Shown: positions 35,777 to 44,992 of the stretch, one piece after another
How the letters are laid out: every line of letters starts with the position of its first letter
Position numbering within the stretch: the stretch's first letter is position 1
From: Treponema sp.
GTDB lineage: Bacteria > Spirochaetota > Spirochaetia > Treponematales > Breznakiellaceae
Direction of reading: 5' to 3'
Assembly: GCA_009780855.1 (NCBI GenBank)
Contig: WQZG01000020.1
Coordinates: 1-47,106 of the forward strand
DNA length: 47,106 bases
Notes under the pieces: generated by a model
What the model was told of the DNA's origin: nothing
The model's database searches: none
What the model saw: only the letters and a program-made list of their open reading frames with translations
Translations under genes and position numbers: made by a program

Positions 35777-37000
35777 TCAGGCAGTTCCCAGCAGCCATTC
35801 CAGTACATTCAGCTGCTTTATACCGTTATGTGAAACAGCAGGTTCGTAATCCCGTGTAAGGAGAAATTTTGGATTGTGATCACGGACCATGTTCAGGGGA
35901 GCCAGTTCACGCGCCAAGATTTCGCCGCTCCGGACAGTCTGGGCTGCCTGATAATATTCAGTCCCGTTTATGCCTTCGGCAATAAAATCTATTTCATGTT
36001 CAGCCACTTTTCCTGTATATACCCTGTAACCGCGCCGTAATAATTCAAGATAAACTATATTCTCCAGGACATGGCCTGAATCCTCCGGCTTATCGCCGAG
36101 AAGCAGCCTCCTAAGACCTATATCTGCCAAATAATATTTGTTAAGTGTTTTTAAAAGTTTTTTTCCCTTTACGTCATATCTGTCAACACGGTACAGGATA
36201 TAAGCTGCCCGTAACCCGTCAAGATAATTTTCAACCGTCAGCGGCAAAATTTTTACCCCGTCAGAAGTCATTGTATCGCTGATTTTTTTTATTGAAATCT
36301 CTGTTCCGATTGCCGATGCGATAAATTTAGCAACTTTTTCAAGGCGTCCAATTTCGGTAATTTTCCTGTTTGCGGCCACATCTTTCAAAACTACGGTATT
36401 ATATATACCTTCCAGATATTGTACGGACAACATCTTTTTGGTATTGCTGTCTGATATGCCTTCCATCAATTGCGGTATCTGCGGAAATGAACCATAAGCC
36501 AGATAATCGGCAAAAATATTATCATTGACCGCAGGTTTCTGATATACACTAAAATATTCTTTAAAAGAGAGTGGAAATATCTGGATTTCAACATAACGCC
36601 CCGAAAGCAGAGTTGCCCATTCGCCGGATTGTATTTTGGAATTGGAACCGGTGAGGTATAAATCAACATTTTTTTTAATAAAAAGACCATCAGCGGCTTT
36701 TTGGAAATCCTTTACATTCTGAATTTCGTCTATAAATACGTAGTTCATTTTATCGGCTAATAGCCGGTTATTAATGTGATCGTACAATACATGCCAGTCC
36801 ATTAATTCAAAATAAGCGGGATCTTCAAGATTAATATTATGAATTTGTTCCGCTGATATACCCTGGTTTATAAGTTCATTCTGGTATAATTCGAATAAAG
36901 TAGACTTTCCGCAGCGGCGTATGCCTGTCAGGATTTTAATTAGCTGCTTATCCTTAAAAGCAAACAATCTTTCAATATAAACAGGCCGTTTAATCAACAT
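35777..37000 (-). CDS. AAA-family ATPase with DUF4143 domain
   Basis: A 407-residue ATPase: amino P-loop domain with Walker A GIRRCGKST (26-34), Walker B YVFIDEIQ (87-94) and a sensor-like LYLTGSNS, then a carboxyl DUF4143 domain with a nuclease-like EIDFIAEG patch near the end. Such proteins are widespread in bacteria, often in many copies and often mobile; their function is poorly known. It sits alone at the end of the sugar locus and has no obvious link to it. The ATG at 37000 has no ribosome site and comes 8 bases after a good -10. Confidence 0.9.
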   Translation of the reverse strand: MLIKRPVYIERLFAFKDKQLIKILTGIRRCGKSTLFELYQNELINQGISAEQIHNINLEDPAYFELMDWHVLYDHINNRLLADKMNYVFIDEIQNVKDFQKAADGLFIKKNVDLYLTGSNSKIQSGEWATLLSGRYVEIQIFPLSFKEYFSVYQKPAVNDNIFADYLAYGSFPQIPQLMEGISDSNTKKMLSVQYLEGIYNTVVLKDVAANRKITEIGRLEKVAKFIASAIGTEISIKKISDTMTSDGVKILPLTVENYLDGLRAAYILYRVDRYDVKGKKLLKTLNKYYLADIGLRRLLLGDKPEDSGHVLENIVYLELLRRGYRVYTGKVAEHEIDFIAEGINGTEYYQAAQTVRSGEILARELAPLNMVRDHNPKFLLTRDYEPAVSHNGIKQLNVLEWLLGTA

Positions 37001-37008
37001 TTTATCTT

Positions 37009-37037
37009 GTTATATGTAAAAACTCCCCAAAAGTCAA
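37009..37037 (-). promoter_or_regulatory. Promoter of the DUF4143 ATPase (leaderless candidate)
   Basis: Minus strand: TTGACT (37037-37032), exactly 17 bases, TATAAC (37014-37009), then 8 bases to the ATG at 37000. Both boxes match 5 of 6 and no Shine-Dalgarno is present. Confidence 0.65.
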
Positions 37038-37084
37038 GAGTTTTATCGTGTGCAATGTAAAAACTTTTATACAAAACAGATCGT

Positions 37085-37741
37085 TTATCTCCTTAATAAA
37101 ACCTTACAGCTGACCTGCTCTGCATCTGCCTCCGATAAAAGCGCCGCGATAATGGCAGCGCTGAACTCCCCGGCAGTACCTGCGCCCCGGCTGGTGATAA
37201 TACCGCCGCAGATGCCGAGTCTGGTATCCTTTACAACGCGATCGCCGCTCCAAAAAGCGCCCCGGACTTTTTCTTCGTAACCGGGGTAACAGGTAAATTT
37301 CCTGCCTTCAAGCAGGCCAAGCGGGGCCAGTACAACCGCGGGCGCAGCGCAGATGGCGCAGACCCATTTGCCGGCCTCCGCCATTGCCTTGATAAATGCG
37401 CTGACATTATTGCTGGCGGCGAGATTTACCGCCCCTGGGCCGCCGGGAACTACAACCGCGTCCCATTTGTCCGGGACAAGTTCTCCGCAAGCGGCAAGTT
37501 CGGATAAAACAAAATCGGCTGTAACCGGTATATTATGGGATCCAATTACAATTTTGCCTCCGGAAAATTTTTCGCCGGACGATTGGCCTCCGGGCGATTT
37601 ACTGTTAGGCTCGCCGTCATCAACGGCCGTGGTAACTGTCTCAATATTGGCGCGCCGCAGATAATCTACAGGAGTTAAGGCTTCAATTTCCTCAAACCCC
37701 GGCGCCAAAAAAACCAGAACACGTTTATTTGCCTGTATCAT
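37085..37741 (-). CDS. DJ-1/PfpI family protein
   Basis: A 218-residue flavodoxin-like protein of the DJ-1/ThiJ group. The active site is visible: the conserved Glu in APGFEEIE (17-18) and the nucleophile Cys131 in AICAAP. A Gly/Ser/Lys-rich insert at about 42-62 (PNSKSPGGQSSGEKFSGG) lengthens it compared with usual members of about 185-190 residues. I start at the ATG at 37741, which has GGGAG 6 bases ahead; the open frame extends upstream but crosses the divergent promoter. Possible roles are glyoxalase, deglycase or stress chaperone; the sequence does not decide. Confidence 0.9.
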   Translation of the reverse strand: MIQANKRVLVFLAPGFEEIEALTPVDYLRRANIETVTTAVDDGEPNSKSPGGQSSGEKFSGGKIVIGSHNIPVTADFVLSELAACGELVPDKWDAVVVPGGPGAVNLAASNNVSAFIKAMAEAGKWVCAICAAPAVVLAPLGLLEGRKFTCYPGYEEKVRGAFWSGDRVVKDTRLGICGGIITSRGAGTAGEFSAAIIAALLSEADAEQVSCKVLLRR

Positions 37742-37751
37742 ATATTCTCCC

Positions 37752-37781
37752 TTGCCCAGCCTTACCCTCATCACATATAAT
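37752..37781 (+). promoter_or_regulatory. Promoter of the response regulator (leaderless candidate)
   Basis: TTGCCC (37752-37757), 18-base spacer, perfect TATAAT (37776-37781), then 6 bases to the ATG at 37788. The predicted +1 falls on or beside the start codon, and GGCCCA is the only sequence between. Confidence 0.6.
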
Positions 37782-37787
37782 GGCCCA

Positions 37788-39053
37788 ATGAAGCACGTCC
37801 TGATTATAGATGAGTCGGCATTGTTCAGGGAATACCTTAGATCCAAGCTGGAAGAAAACAACGTACAGACAAGCATCGGTATTAATGCCATGGACGGTAT
37901 TGCCAAGATGAAGAATCTGACACCGGACCTGATAATTATGGACGCACATCTGGGCCGTCAGGGTTTTATGGAGGTGCTAAGGCAAAAAAAGACAGGCCCC
38001 AATACGGCAAACATACCGGTCTTTATTATGGCACAGCGCATGGCTCAAAGGCAGATTCTGGAAATAGCAGCCTATAACGTAAAAAAAGTATTTACAAAAC
38101 CGGTAAAAATTGACGGTCTGTTTACGGCGCTTTCAGAAATTCTGGGCGTACAATTTTCCATTGACGAGAGCCCCGGTATAGTCGAAGTCCACGTCAACGA
38201 CAACATAATTTTTATAGAAATCGCCCAGGGTTTAAACCGGGACAAGATGGACCTGCTAGGTTTTAAAATAATGGAACTGATTGAACTGTACGAAATCAGG
38301 CTGCCCAAAGTAATCATCATGCTAAGCGATATTACACTCAGTTACGCAGACGGTCCCAATCTGGAAAAACTGTTTGAAATAATAACTAAATCTTCAAAAG
38401 CAAAACAGCGCAATATCCGCGTTCTTACCAGGGACGATTTTACCCGCCAGTTCATTGACGGGAAGCTGGAATATTCAGAAATTGAAGTTGTATCCAATTT
38501 ACAATATGCGATAGACGGCCTTTTGACGGAATTAAATCCAAAAACCGGAACCAGTGATTTAAAAGCGGAACTGATAACCGATAAAATATTAACCGCGGAC
38601 AAAACCGCAGAGAACGAGGCGCTGGGATTAAAATTCCATACGGATTCGGACAGGGTTTTTATGGAGAACATGAAGGAATCCCTAAAAAACATGCGCATCG
38701 CCGCAATCGACGACGACTTTATTATTCAGGAGCTTATCAAAAATACCTTCAGGGATACAGGAGCGGCAATACAGACTTTTTCAAACGGCCAGGATTTTAT
38801 AGCAGCGGTGGACAGGGAAACATTCGATCTGGCCTTCCTCGATCTGATGATGCCGGGAAGCGACGGTTTTGAAGTATTAAAGGCCCTGCAGGTAAGAGAC
38901 ATTAAATTTCCGATCATTGTGCTTTCAGCCATTACACAAAAAGATACCATAATCAGGGCTTACCAGCTTGGGATTAAAAGCTTCCTGGTCAAGCCCATAA
39001 AACCCAAAGACATTTTTAAGAAATCCATGGAAATATTAAAAACCAATTTTTAA
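37788..39053 (+). CDS. Two-receiver response regulator (REC - STAS-like - REC)
   Basis: A 421-residue cytoplasmic signalling protein. Receiver 1 (1-120) has Asp8, phosphoacceptor Asp52 in IIMDAHLG and Lys104. The middle part (about 130-250; [19 protein letters not shown] to [10 protein letters not shown]) looks like a STAS-type fold by secondary-structure pattern, which is a weak call. Receiver 2 (about 302-421) has IDDD (307-310), phosphoacceptor Asp352 in [11 protein letters not shown] and a conserved VKPIKP. There is no DNA-binding or output enzyme domain. Its stop overlaps the ATG of the hybrid kinase (TAATG), so the two are co-produced and are probably phosphorelay partners. Confidence 0.88.
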   Translation: MKHVLIIDESALFREYLRSKLEENNVQTSIGINAMDGIAKMKNLTPDLIIMDAHLGRQGFMEVLRQKKTGPNTANIPVFIMAQRMAQRQILEIAAYNVKKVFTKPVKIDGLFTALSEILGVQFSIDESPGIVEVHVNDNIIFIEIAQGLNRDKMDLLGFKIMELIELYEIRLPKVIIMLSDITLSYADGPNLEKLFEIITKSSKAKQRNIRVLTRDDFTRQFIDGKLEYSEIEVVSNLQYAIDGLLTELNPKTGTSDLKAELITDKILTADKTAENEALGLKFHTDSDRVFMENMKESLKNMRIAAIDDDFIIQELIKNTFRDTGAAIQTFSNGQDFIAAVDRETFDLAFLDLMMPGSDGFEVLKALQVRDIKFPIIVLSAITQKDTIIRAYQLGIKSFLVKPIKPKDIFKKSMEILKTNF

Positions 39054-41626
39054 TGAAAGATACAAATTCAAAAGAAACAAATACCGGCAAAAACCTGTTC
39101 TGCAATTTTTTTATGGAAGCCGGCCTTCCCATGGCCGTCATGGACACCGAAGGTTTTATTATCGCGTCGAATATCCAGATGGAGTCATTGCTTCATTCCA
39201 TGGTTTTACCGGAGAAACCGTCAGCCGGGAATAAAAGCGGCGAAGAGAAAGATCCAGTGCGCTGCAAATCCCTAAAAGATTATTTTAATGAAAGCGGGGT
39301 TTCCCATTTCTGGAGCGCGGTATCTCCCCTGATCAGCGGGGAATGCAGGGACATTAATTACGAAATAACCCTGAACCTCCGGGATGGGAACGTCGGCTCT
39401 GCCGGCAGTATCACCGGCGGCAGCGCGCGCGGCATTGCGCATTGGTTCAATATTTACGCCTGGTTAATCGAACACGAAAACGATTTATCAATTGGCATAC
39501 TGGCAGAGGACAAGACAAAGATACGGCAGGAAGAGAAACGCGTGCTGGCAGACAGGGAAATCGCGGAAAAAGCCATGGAGGCAAAGACCCAGTTCCTTGC
39601 AAACATGAGCCACGAGATCCGCACCCCGATTCAGACAATAATCGGCATGACCGAACTTCTGGAAGACACAAACCTTGATCACGAACAGTCGGAGTACTCC
39701 GGCCAGATCAGGTTTTCGGCGGAAGTGCTGCTTTCCCTGATCAATGACATTCTGGATTTTTCCAAAATTGAATCCGGTAAAATGGAACTGGAGCATGTAA
39801 GTTTTTATCTGGAACAGGCAATTGAACAGGCCGTGGAAATGATTACACTGGAGGCGCATAAAAAAGGCCTCGAGATTGCGACAGAAATTCCGATAGGACT
39901 CGATGTAATAATCCGCGGAGACCCGAATAAATTCCGTCAGATAATAATTAACCTCGTAAAAAACGCGGTTAAGTTTACATACAAAGGCGGGGTTACAGTA
40001 AGCGCAAAATTGACCAGGCTGGACGATAAACCGGCGCTGCGGGTATCTGTCAAGGATACCGGAATCGGGATTAGCAAGGATGCCAGGAGCCGTCTCTTTA
40101 CTACTTTTATGCAGGCCGATGTATCGGACAAACGGCGGTTCGGCGGGAGCGGCCTGGGGCTTGCCATTTCGTACAACCTGGTAAATCTCATGAAAGGCCG
40201 CATCGAAATGATCCCCAACGATAAAGGCGGCTCGATTTTTTGTTTTACAATCCCCCTGGAATTCTCGGACGCAGAAAGCCCGCCGCTTCCAAAAATTGAC
40301 GGTATCAACGGGCTGCGCATACTGGTAATCGACGATCGCGAGGAACCCAGACAGATAATCAGTTCATACCTGAGAGACCTCGGATGTACCAATGTAAGTA
40401 CGGCTTCCTCCGGAGAAAAAGCCCTGGAAATGATGCGCATAGCCGCCTCAAAAGGATATCCGTACAAGCTCTGTTTTATTGACATGATAATGCCTGTTAT
40501 GGACGGCTGGAGGTTCACGTCCGAAATTCACAATGACAAAACAATAAACAGCGCAGACCTTATAATGATGGTGCCGCGCGGCACCCTGAACGCAGAGATA
40601 AAGATGACCTTGTTAAAATATCTCAAGGCCCATATCTACAAACCCATCAAGAGAAGAAACCTTGCGCAGACAATAATTTCTGTTCTTGGTGACATAACCG
40701 AGCTGGAGAGCGCAGAGGAATCTTCGAACCTGCCAGCAGGTTCGTCGGCTTTGCCGTCGGCCCTGCCGTCAGCCTTGCTGGCAGAAGTGCCGGAAACCGA
40801 AGCCGCGCAACAAATACAACAAAAATCCCCGCAACCGGGAGGCCCGCGCAATGACTCCCTGATCCTGATTGTAGAAGACCACCCGGTAAACCAAAAACTC
40901 TTTGCGATGATTGTCGAAAAACTGGGGTACAGGACTGTGCTCTCGGCGGACGGTCTTGACGCTCTGGAAAAGGCACAAGCCAACAATCCGGATATGATTT
41001 TTATGGATATCCAGATGCCGCGGATGAACGGATACGAGGCTACCGCCGAATTGCGCAAAAGGAATTTTAATAAACCCATTATAGCCATAACTGCAAGTGT
41101 TCTTGGGGATGAGGAAGAAAAATTTAAAAAATGCGGCGTCGACGATATACTGCTTAAGCCTTTCAGACAATCCGAGATCAAACAGATGATCCAGAAATGG
41201 CTGCCGGAAAAGCCCGGTCCGCAGCCGGTTACGCAAATTATCCCGGCTGTCCGGGAAACTACCCCGACGGACAATGAGATCTTCTGTATTAAGGATCTGC
41301 AGGAATCATTTATGGACAATGATGAATTCGCCTCTTCCCTGCTCCGGCGTTTTATGGACAGAACTATAAGCCAGATTGATGATTTGGCTGCAATTATGGA
41401 AAACAAGGACTGGGCAACAGCGAGGAGGGAGGCCCATACGATCAAGGGAGCCGCCCTTACCATGGGAGGCCGCGAACTGGGAAAGGCCGCGGCAAAACTG
41501 GAGCAGGCCTGCCTTAACTCTGATCAGGGCGCGGCGCAGAACGAATATGAGCCTTTAAAGACGGCTTTTGATAAATTCAGGATTTCAGCGCAGGAATACC
41601 TTGATTCGGTAAACCGCCGGGAATGA
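39053..41626 (+). CDS. Hybrid sensor histidine kinase (PAS-like, HisKA, HATPase, REC, REC, HPt)
   Basis: An 857-residue soluble kinase. In order: PAS-like sensor (about 15-155), HisKA with phospho-His187 in NMSHEIRTP, HATPase with N304, DTGIGI (335-340) and GGSGLGL, receiver 1 (about 421-546, Asp477), an Ala/Pro/Ser linker with repeated ALPS units (about 560-590), receiver 2 (about 602-717, Asp652, KPF) and an HPt domain with phospho-His795 in [14 protein letters not shown]. No membrane segment is present, so it senses inside the cell or through a partner. All parts of a complete His-Asp-His-Asp relay are in one protein plus the upstream regulator. Confidence 0.94.
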   Translation: MKDTNSKETNTGKNLFCNFFMEAGLPMAVMDTEGFIIASNIQMESLLHSMVLPEKPSAGNKSGEEKDPVRCKSLKDYFNESGVSHFWSAVSPLISGECRDINYEITLNLRDGNVGSAGSITGGSARGIAHWFNIYAWLIEHENDLSIGILAEDKTKIRQEEKRVLADREIAEKAMEAKTQFLANMSHEIRTPIQTIIGMTELLEDTNLDHEQSEYSGQIRFSAEVLLSLINDILDFSKIESGKMELEHVSFYLEQAIEQAVEMITLEAHKKGLEIATEIPIGLDVIIRGDPNKFRQIIINLVKNAVKFTYKGGVTVSAKLTRLDDKPALRVSVKDTGIGISKDARSRLFTTFMQADVSDKRRFGGSGLGLAISYNLVNLMKGRIEMIPNDKGGSIFCFTIPLEFSDAESPPLPKIDGINGLRILVIDDREEPRQIISSYLRDLGCTNVSTASSGEKALEMMRIAASKGYPYKLCFIDMIMPVMDGWRFTSEIHNDKTINSADLIMMVPRGTLNAEIKMTLLKYLKAHIYKPIKRRNLAQTIISVLGDITELESAEESSNLPAGSSALPSALPSALLAEVPETEAAQQIQQKSPQPGGPRNDSLILIVEDHPVNQKLFAMIVEKLGYRTVLSADGLDALEKAQANNPDMIFMDIQMPRMNGYEATAELRKRNFNKPIIAITASVLGDEEEKFKKCGVDDILLKPFRQSEIKQMIQKWLPEKPGPQPVTQIIPAVRETTPTDNEIFCIKDLQESFMDNDEFASSLLRRFMDRTISQIDDLAAIMENKDWATARREAHTIKGAALTMGGRELGKAAAKLEQACLNSDQGAAQNEYEPLKTAFDKFRISAQEYLDSVNRRE

Positions 41627-41646
41627 AAATAACACGGGAGTCATAA

Positions 41647-42537
41647 ATGCCGCAAAATTCAACACAAATAAAATACGCATGCCTGCATACCCATACAAGG
41701 TTTTGCGACGGGAAGGGAGAACCGTGGGACTATTGCCAGAGCGCGTGGGAAAAAGGATTTGATTCAATCGGGTTCAGTACGCACGCTCCGATAACAAAAA
41801 AAACCGGCCTAAAGGACCCGTGCTGGCAAAACAGGGAGCAAAGGCTCGATCAATACATTGAAGCGGTAAACGCGGCAAAAAAAGAATGGGAAGGCAGGCT
41901 CAAGGTCTTTTTGGGACTGGAAGTAGACTACCTGGAAGGATTCATGGGCCCGGCGGACAGTGATTACCATAATTTGGGACTGGATTACATAATCGGCTCC
42001 GTTCATTTTGTAACTCCAAAGAACGGCGCGCCTTTCTGTGTGGATCACCGGATGGAAGTTTTTGGAAAAAATGTACAGGAGAGTTACGGCGGGGACATTG
42101 ATGCGGTTATTAACGCCTATTACGGAAGCCTCCAATCCATGATGAAGGCCGGAGGATTTGACATCCTTGGGCATCCGGATTTAATAAAAAAGAATAATTT
42201 TTTAAACCGGTTCTTTGACGAAGACACGTCCTTTTACAGGAAAAAATGCGAATCAACAGCAACGGCGGCAGCGCAATGCGGAATAGTCATTGAAGTCAAT
42301 ACAGGAGCCATGATCCGCGGATACCTTGATTCACCTTACCCTTCCCTGCCATTATTACAGCTTTTCAGAAAAAACAACGTGCCGGCAATGATAAACGCCG
42401 ACGCCCACTATCCGGGACACCTGGGCGGTTTCTACGAAGAAGGCAAAAATACCCTGCTGGCCGCCGGCTACAATAAAATGGTCCTTTTCGAAGGAAGAAA
42501 AAACGGCGTAGCTGTATGGAAGGATGAAGAGATTTAG
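41647..42537 (+). CDS. PHP-domain histidinol-phosphatase-like protein
   Basis: A 296-residue metal-dependent phosphoesterase. PHP motifs are visible: HTHTRFCDG (metal His pair near residues 14-16), FSTHAP, GLEVDYL, GSVHFV, LGHPDLI, EVNTGA and NADAHYPGHLG. The pattern is that of the HisK/HisJ type that dephosphorylates histidinol phosphate in histidine synthesis. No other his gene is nearby, so another phosphate substrate cannot be ruled out. The gene starts 20 bases after the kinase stop and may be read from the same mRNA. It converges on the DksA-like gene across repeat copy C. Confidence 0.88.
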   Translation: MPQNSTQIKYACLHTHTRFCDGKGEPWDYCQSAWEKGFDSIGFSTHAPITKKTGLKDPCWQNREQRLDQYIEAVNAAKKEWEGRLKVFLGLEVDYLEGFMGPADSDYHNLGLDYIIGSVHFVTPKNGAPFCVDHRMEVFGKNVQESYGGDIDAVINAYYGSLQSMMKAGGFDILGHPDLIKKNNFLNRFFDEDTSFYRKKCESTATAAAQCGIVIEVNTGAMIRGYLDSPYPSLPLLQLFRKNNVPAMINADAHYPGHLGGFYEEGKNTLLAAGYNKMVLFEGRKNGVAVWKDEEI

Positions 42538-42540
42538 AAA

Positions 42541-42655
42541 GAGCCTCTCACGGAGGCACTGAGTACACTGAGGACACGGAGTAGGAAAATTAATAATTAA
42601 GAACCGCGCGAAAATCTCCGTGGTTCTTTGTGTGCTCTGTGAGAAATACTTCTGT
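42541..42655. repeat. Dispersed CACRGAG-rich repeat, copy C (inverted pair)
   Basis: CCTCTCACGGAGGCACTGAG at 42545 and ACACTGAGGACACGGAGTAG form one arm. The arm 42615-42655, read on the minus strand, is TTTCTCACAGAGCACACAAAG then AACCACGGAGA, nearly identical to copy A. The pair fills the gap between the convergent PHP and DksA-like genes. Confidence 0.7.
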
Positions 42656-42664
42656 AATAAAAAA

Positions 42665-43168
42665 TTACCTGTTTCTGCGTTCTTCGTCGGATTTACATTC
42701 TATGCACATCAGGGCATAGGGAATAGCTTCCAGCCTTTCCTTGGGAATTTTTTTGCCGCACTTCATGCACAGGCCGTATTTACCCTGCTTGATTCTGGTA
42801 AGGGCCGAGTCAATAAGCCTGAGCCTTCTCAAGTCCTGCGAACCGACTGCTTCCAGCATTCTGCGATCAATATCGTCGGAGGCAATATCCGCAAGATCCT
42901 TTGGATCCATGCCTTCGACTATCTCCTTGAAATCCTGGTTATTTACTATCAGGTTGGATATTATTTCCATTTTTAAATTGGTAAGGGATTTGTCCATTTT
43001 TTCAATAAATGTCTGGTCAACTTTGCTTTTGGGCGTTTTTTCCGCGGTATTGACTGCCGCTGCGGTATTGGCTGCTGTTTTGGCCCCGGCTTTAACTGAA
43101 GCGCCGGCTGAGGTATTGGATGAGGCGCCGGCTGACGTTTCCTTGCTTTTTTTCATATTTATCCCCAT
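42665..43168 (-). CDS. DksA/TraR-type zinc finger protein
   Basis: A 167-residue protein: an Ala/Thr/Lys-rich disordered amino part (1-45), a coiled-coil-like helical part (about 50-120), and a C-terminal four-Cys zinc finger, CMKCGKKIPKERLEAIPYAL then CIEC. DksA relatives bind RNA polymerase in its secondary channel and tune promoters. Two starts compete: the ATG at 43168 comes 6 bases after TATAAT (leaderless), while the ATG at 43156 has GGGGA 6 bases ahead. I keep the longer form. The acidic tip residues usual in DksA cannot be assigned with certainty. Confidence 0.85.
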   Translation of the reverse strand: MGINMKKSKETSAGASSNTSAGASVKAGAKTAANTAAAVNTAEKTPKSKVDQTFIEKMDKSLTNLKMEIISNLIVNNQDFKEIVEGMDPKDLADIASDDIDRRMLEAVGSQDLRRLRLIDSALTRIKQGKYGLCMKCGKKIPKERLEAIPYALMCIECKSDEERRNR

Positions 43169-43174
43169 AAATTA

Positions 43175-43201
43175 ATTATAATCGGTAGACAACCTTATCA
43201 A
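43175..43201 (-). promoter_or_regulatory. Promoter of the DksA-like gene (leaderless or very short leader)
   Basis: Minus strand: TTGATA (43201-43196), 15-base spacer, perfect TATAAT (43180-43175), then TAATTT and the ATG at 43168. Transcription starting 7 bases after the -10 would begin at that ATG. Confidence 0.55.
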
Positions 43202-43251
43202 TCTGCGTACAATGAAACAAGTTAGAGAAATAGTCAATAGGGGAGAATAAC

Positions 43252-44391
43252 GTGGGTGAGAAAAATATGTATAATTTTAATGAGCTTGTAAACAGACACG
43301 GAACACACAGTGTAAAATGGGATGAAATTGACGGAAATTTACTGCCCATGTGGATTGCAGACATGGATTTTAAGGCTCCTCCCGCAGTATTAAAGGCCCT
43401 TAGGGACGAAGCTGAATACGGGATTTTTGGGTACAGTACTCATGAAAATATCCCCGGAATCCTTAAAAAATGGATGCAGGATGAATTCAGCCTGGCTGTG
43501 GAAGAGGACTGGATAGTGCTCCTCCCCGCGGTTATTCCGGCCTTCAGGGCAGCCTGCAGTCTGGCCGACGGTCCTGTGATAATGCATGTTCCCAATTATA
43601 CCGGTCTATTAAATACGCCGCCGGCCGCAGGCAAAAAAACCGTGCTTTCCCCCCTAAAAAATACAAATGAATTTTATGAAATGGATTTTGGCGACATGCA
43701 GCGCTGTGCCGGGGAGGGAGGAAAGCTGTTCTTTTTATGCAATCCCCATAATCCGGTAGGCAGGGTATATACCAGGGACGAACTGGAAGAAGTCAGCCGG
43801 TTTGCCAAAAAAAACAACCTCATAGTAATGTCCGACGAAGTCCACTGCGGCCTGGTTTTTGACAGGCCCCATATACCGTATTTCTCTGTAGATGACTATT
43901 CAATGCAAAACAGCATTACAATTATAGGGCCGGCCAAAACCTACAACATTCCGGGTCTGCCCTTTGGTTTCGCGGTTATTCCCGGCGCCGGGCTGCGCGC
44001 CGATTTTGTAAAGGCCTGTTATACCCTTCCGGAAATAGGCATATTCAATCTGACTGCGGCAGCGGCTGCCTACGGTGAATCCCATGAATGGAAAAACGCC
44101 CTGGTGGACTATCTGCGTTCCAACCGTGATTACCTGGAAGAAAGGCTTAAGAAAAATTTTGGCGGCGCCAAATTTACCCATGTTGAAGGAACATATCTGC
44201 AGTGGATTGATTTGCGGCCCATGGGTATAGTAAATCCTTTCCAGTGGCTTGTAGACAACAGTAAAATCTACACCAGCGACGGGAAAATCTACGGAACCCC
44301 GGGTTATGTGCGGATGAATTTCGGTACAACCAGGGCGAGACTTACAGAAGCGCTGGACCGAATGGAGGAAAGTTTCAAAAAGCTGAAGTGA
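43252..44391 (+). CDS. patB: PLP-dependent C-S lyase, MalY/PatB family
   Basis: A 379-residue fold-type I aminotransferase-like lyase (cystathionine beta-lyase activity in characterised relatives). Family features are MYNFNELVNRHGTHSVKWDE at the start, PMWIADMDF, NPHNPVGRVYTRDEL, SDEVHCGLVF with the PLP-contact Asp195, and the Schiff-base Lys229 in GPAKTYNIPGL. The GTG at 43252 is taken as start because AGGGGAG stands 6 bases before it; the ATG five codons later is less well placed. It is divergent from the DksA-like gene and may serve methionine or sulfide metabolism. Confidence 0.92.
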   Translation: MGEKNMYNFNELVNRHGTHSVKWDEIDGNLLPMWIADMDFKAPPAVLKALRDEAEYGIFGYSTHENIPGILKKWMQDEFSLAVEEDWIVLLPAVIPAFRAACSLADGPVIMHVPNYTGLLNTPPAAGKKTVLSPLKNTNEFYEMDFGDMQRCAGEGGKLFFLCNPHNPVGRVYTRDELEEVSRFAKKNNLIVMSDEVHCGLVFDRPHIPYFSVDDYSMQNSITIIGPAKTYNIPGLPFGFAVIPGAGLRADFVKACYTLPEIGIFNLTAAAAAYGESHEWKNALVDYLRSNRDYLEERLKKNFGGAKFTHVEGTYLQWIDLRPMGIVNPFQWLVDNSKIYTSDGKIYGTPGYVRMNFGTTRARLTEALDRMEESFKKLK

Positions 44392-44431
44392 TTATCGGTA
44401 TGCTCAAAAACGAACCAAGTCAAATGAAAAA

Positions 44432-44992
44432 TTAAACCGTTGTCAGCTTCATTATTGCCTCGACTGTCCAATATCGGTTGGGGCGAATTTGCTGCCCTGC
44501 TTCCTCTTTTATAAACAGGATTTCGGGCTGGGCGGTATTATCAACGAGCCGAAATACATCGCTTAACGCAAACAACTTTGAAACATTAGCGAGAGATTTT
44601 GTGTACCGGCTGCGGATTTTATCGGGCGGGACGCTGTGCCCTCCAGACAATTCACGGCTTTTTACGCGAAACACATTCAATTCTGGGTCTGCGGTCAAAA
44701 TGAATACGCTTTCAATTTGAAACCCGGCGGCTTTTGCGCGGGAGAGCAAGCCAAGATTACGTTCTGTTGAAAAAACGATCTCAAAAGTAAAAGAACGCCG
44801 TTTTGAAAAACATAACTCACGCAAATGCTCCGCTTCCTGCGCGGCTTCGAGTTCGGAACAACTGCGTGCTGTTTTGATATCATCGGCGTTGATATACAAT
44901 CCGACGGTTTCCCAGGCCTGTGAAACTGTACTTTTACCGGAACCGTTAGGCCCGGCAAAGACGAGTATTTTCGGGGTTTCATTCAATATCAT
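44432..44992 (-). CDS. Zeta-toxin-like P-loop kinase (putative TA toxin)
   Basis: A 186-residue kinase. Walker A GPNGSGKST lies at 14-22, INADDIK follows, then FEIVFSTERN and GGHSVPPDKIRSRYTKSL, the pattern of the zeta-toxin-related ATPases (COG4185-like). Zeta toxins phosphorylate UDP-N-acetylglucosamine; whether this relative does so is unknown. AGGA precedes the ATG. The start lies inside the end of the upstream antitoxin frame (stop at 44979, 14-base overlap), so the two are coupled as a toxin-antitoxin unit. The antitoxin frame is broken here. Confidence 0.82.
   Translation of the reverse strand: MILNETPKILVFAGPNGSGKSTVSQAWETVGLYINADDIKTARSCSELEAAQEAEHLRELCFSKRRSFTFEIVFSTERNLGLLSRAKAAGFQIESVFILTADPELNVFRVKSRELSGGHSVPPDKIRSRYTKSLANVSKLFALSDVFRLVDNTAQPEILFIKEEAGQQIRPNRYWTVEAIMKLTTV

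Noticed and set aside
37742-37906. Upstream extension of the DJ-1 frame
   Set aside because: It runs through the divergent promoter into the response regulator gene; GGGAG marks the ATG at 37741.
40636-41463. 275-codon open frame antisense to the hybrid kinase
   Set aside because: Composition (Ser/Leu/Ile-rich) is that of an antisense frame of a receiver-HPt region; the sense gene shows clear domains.
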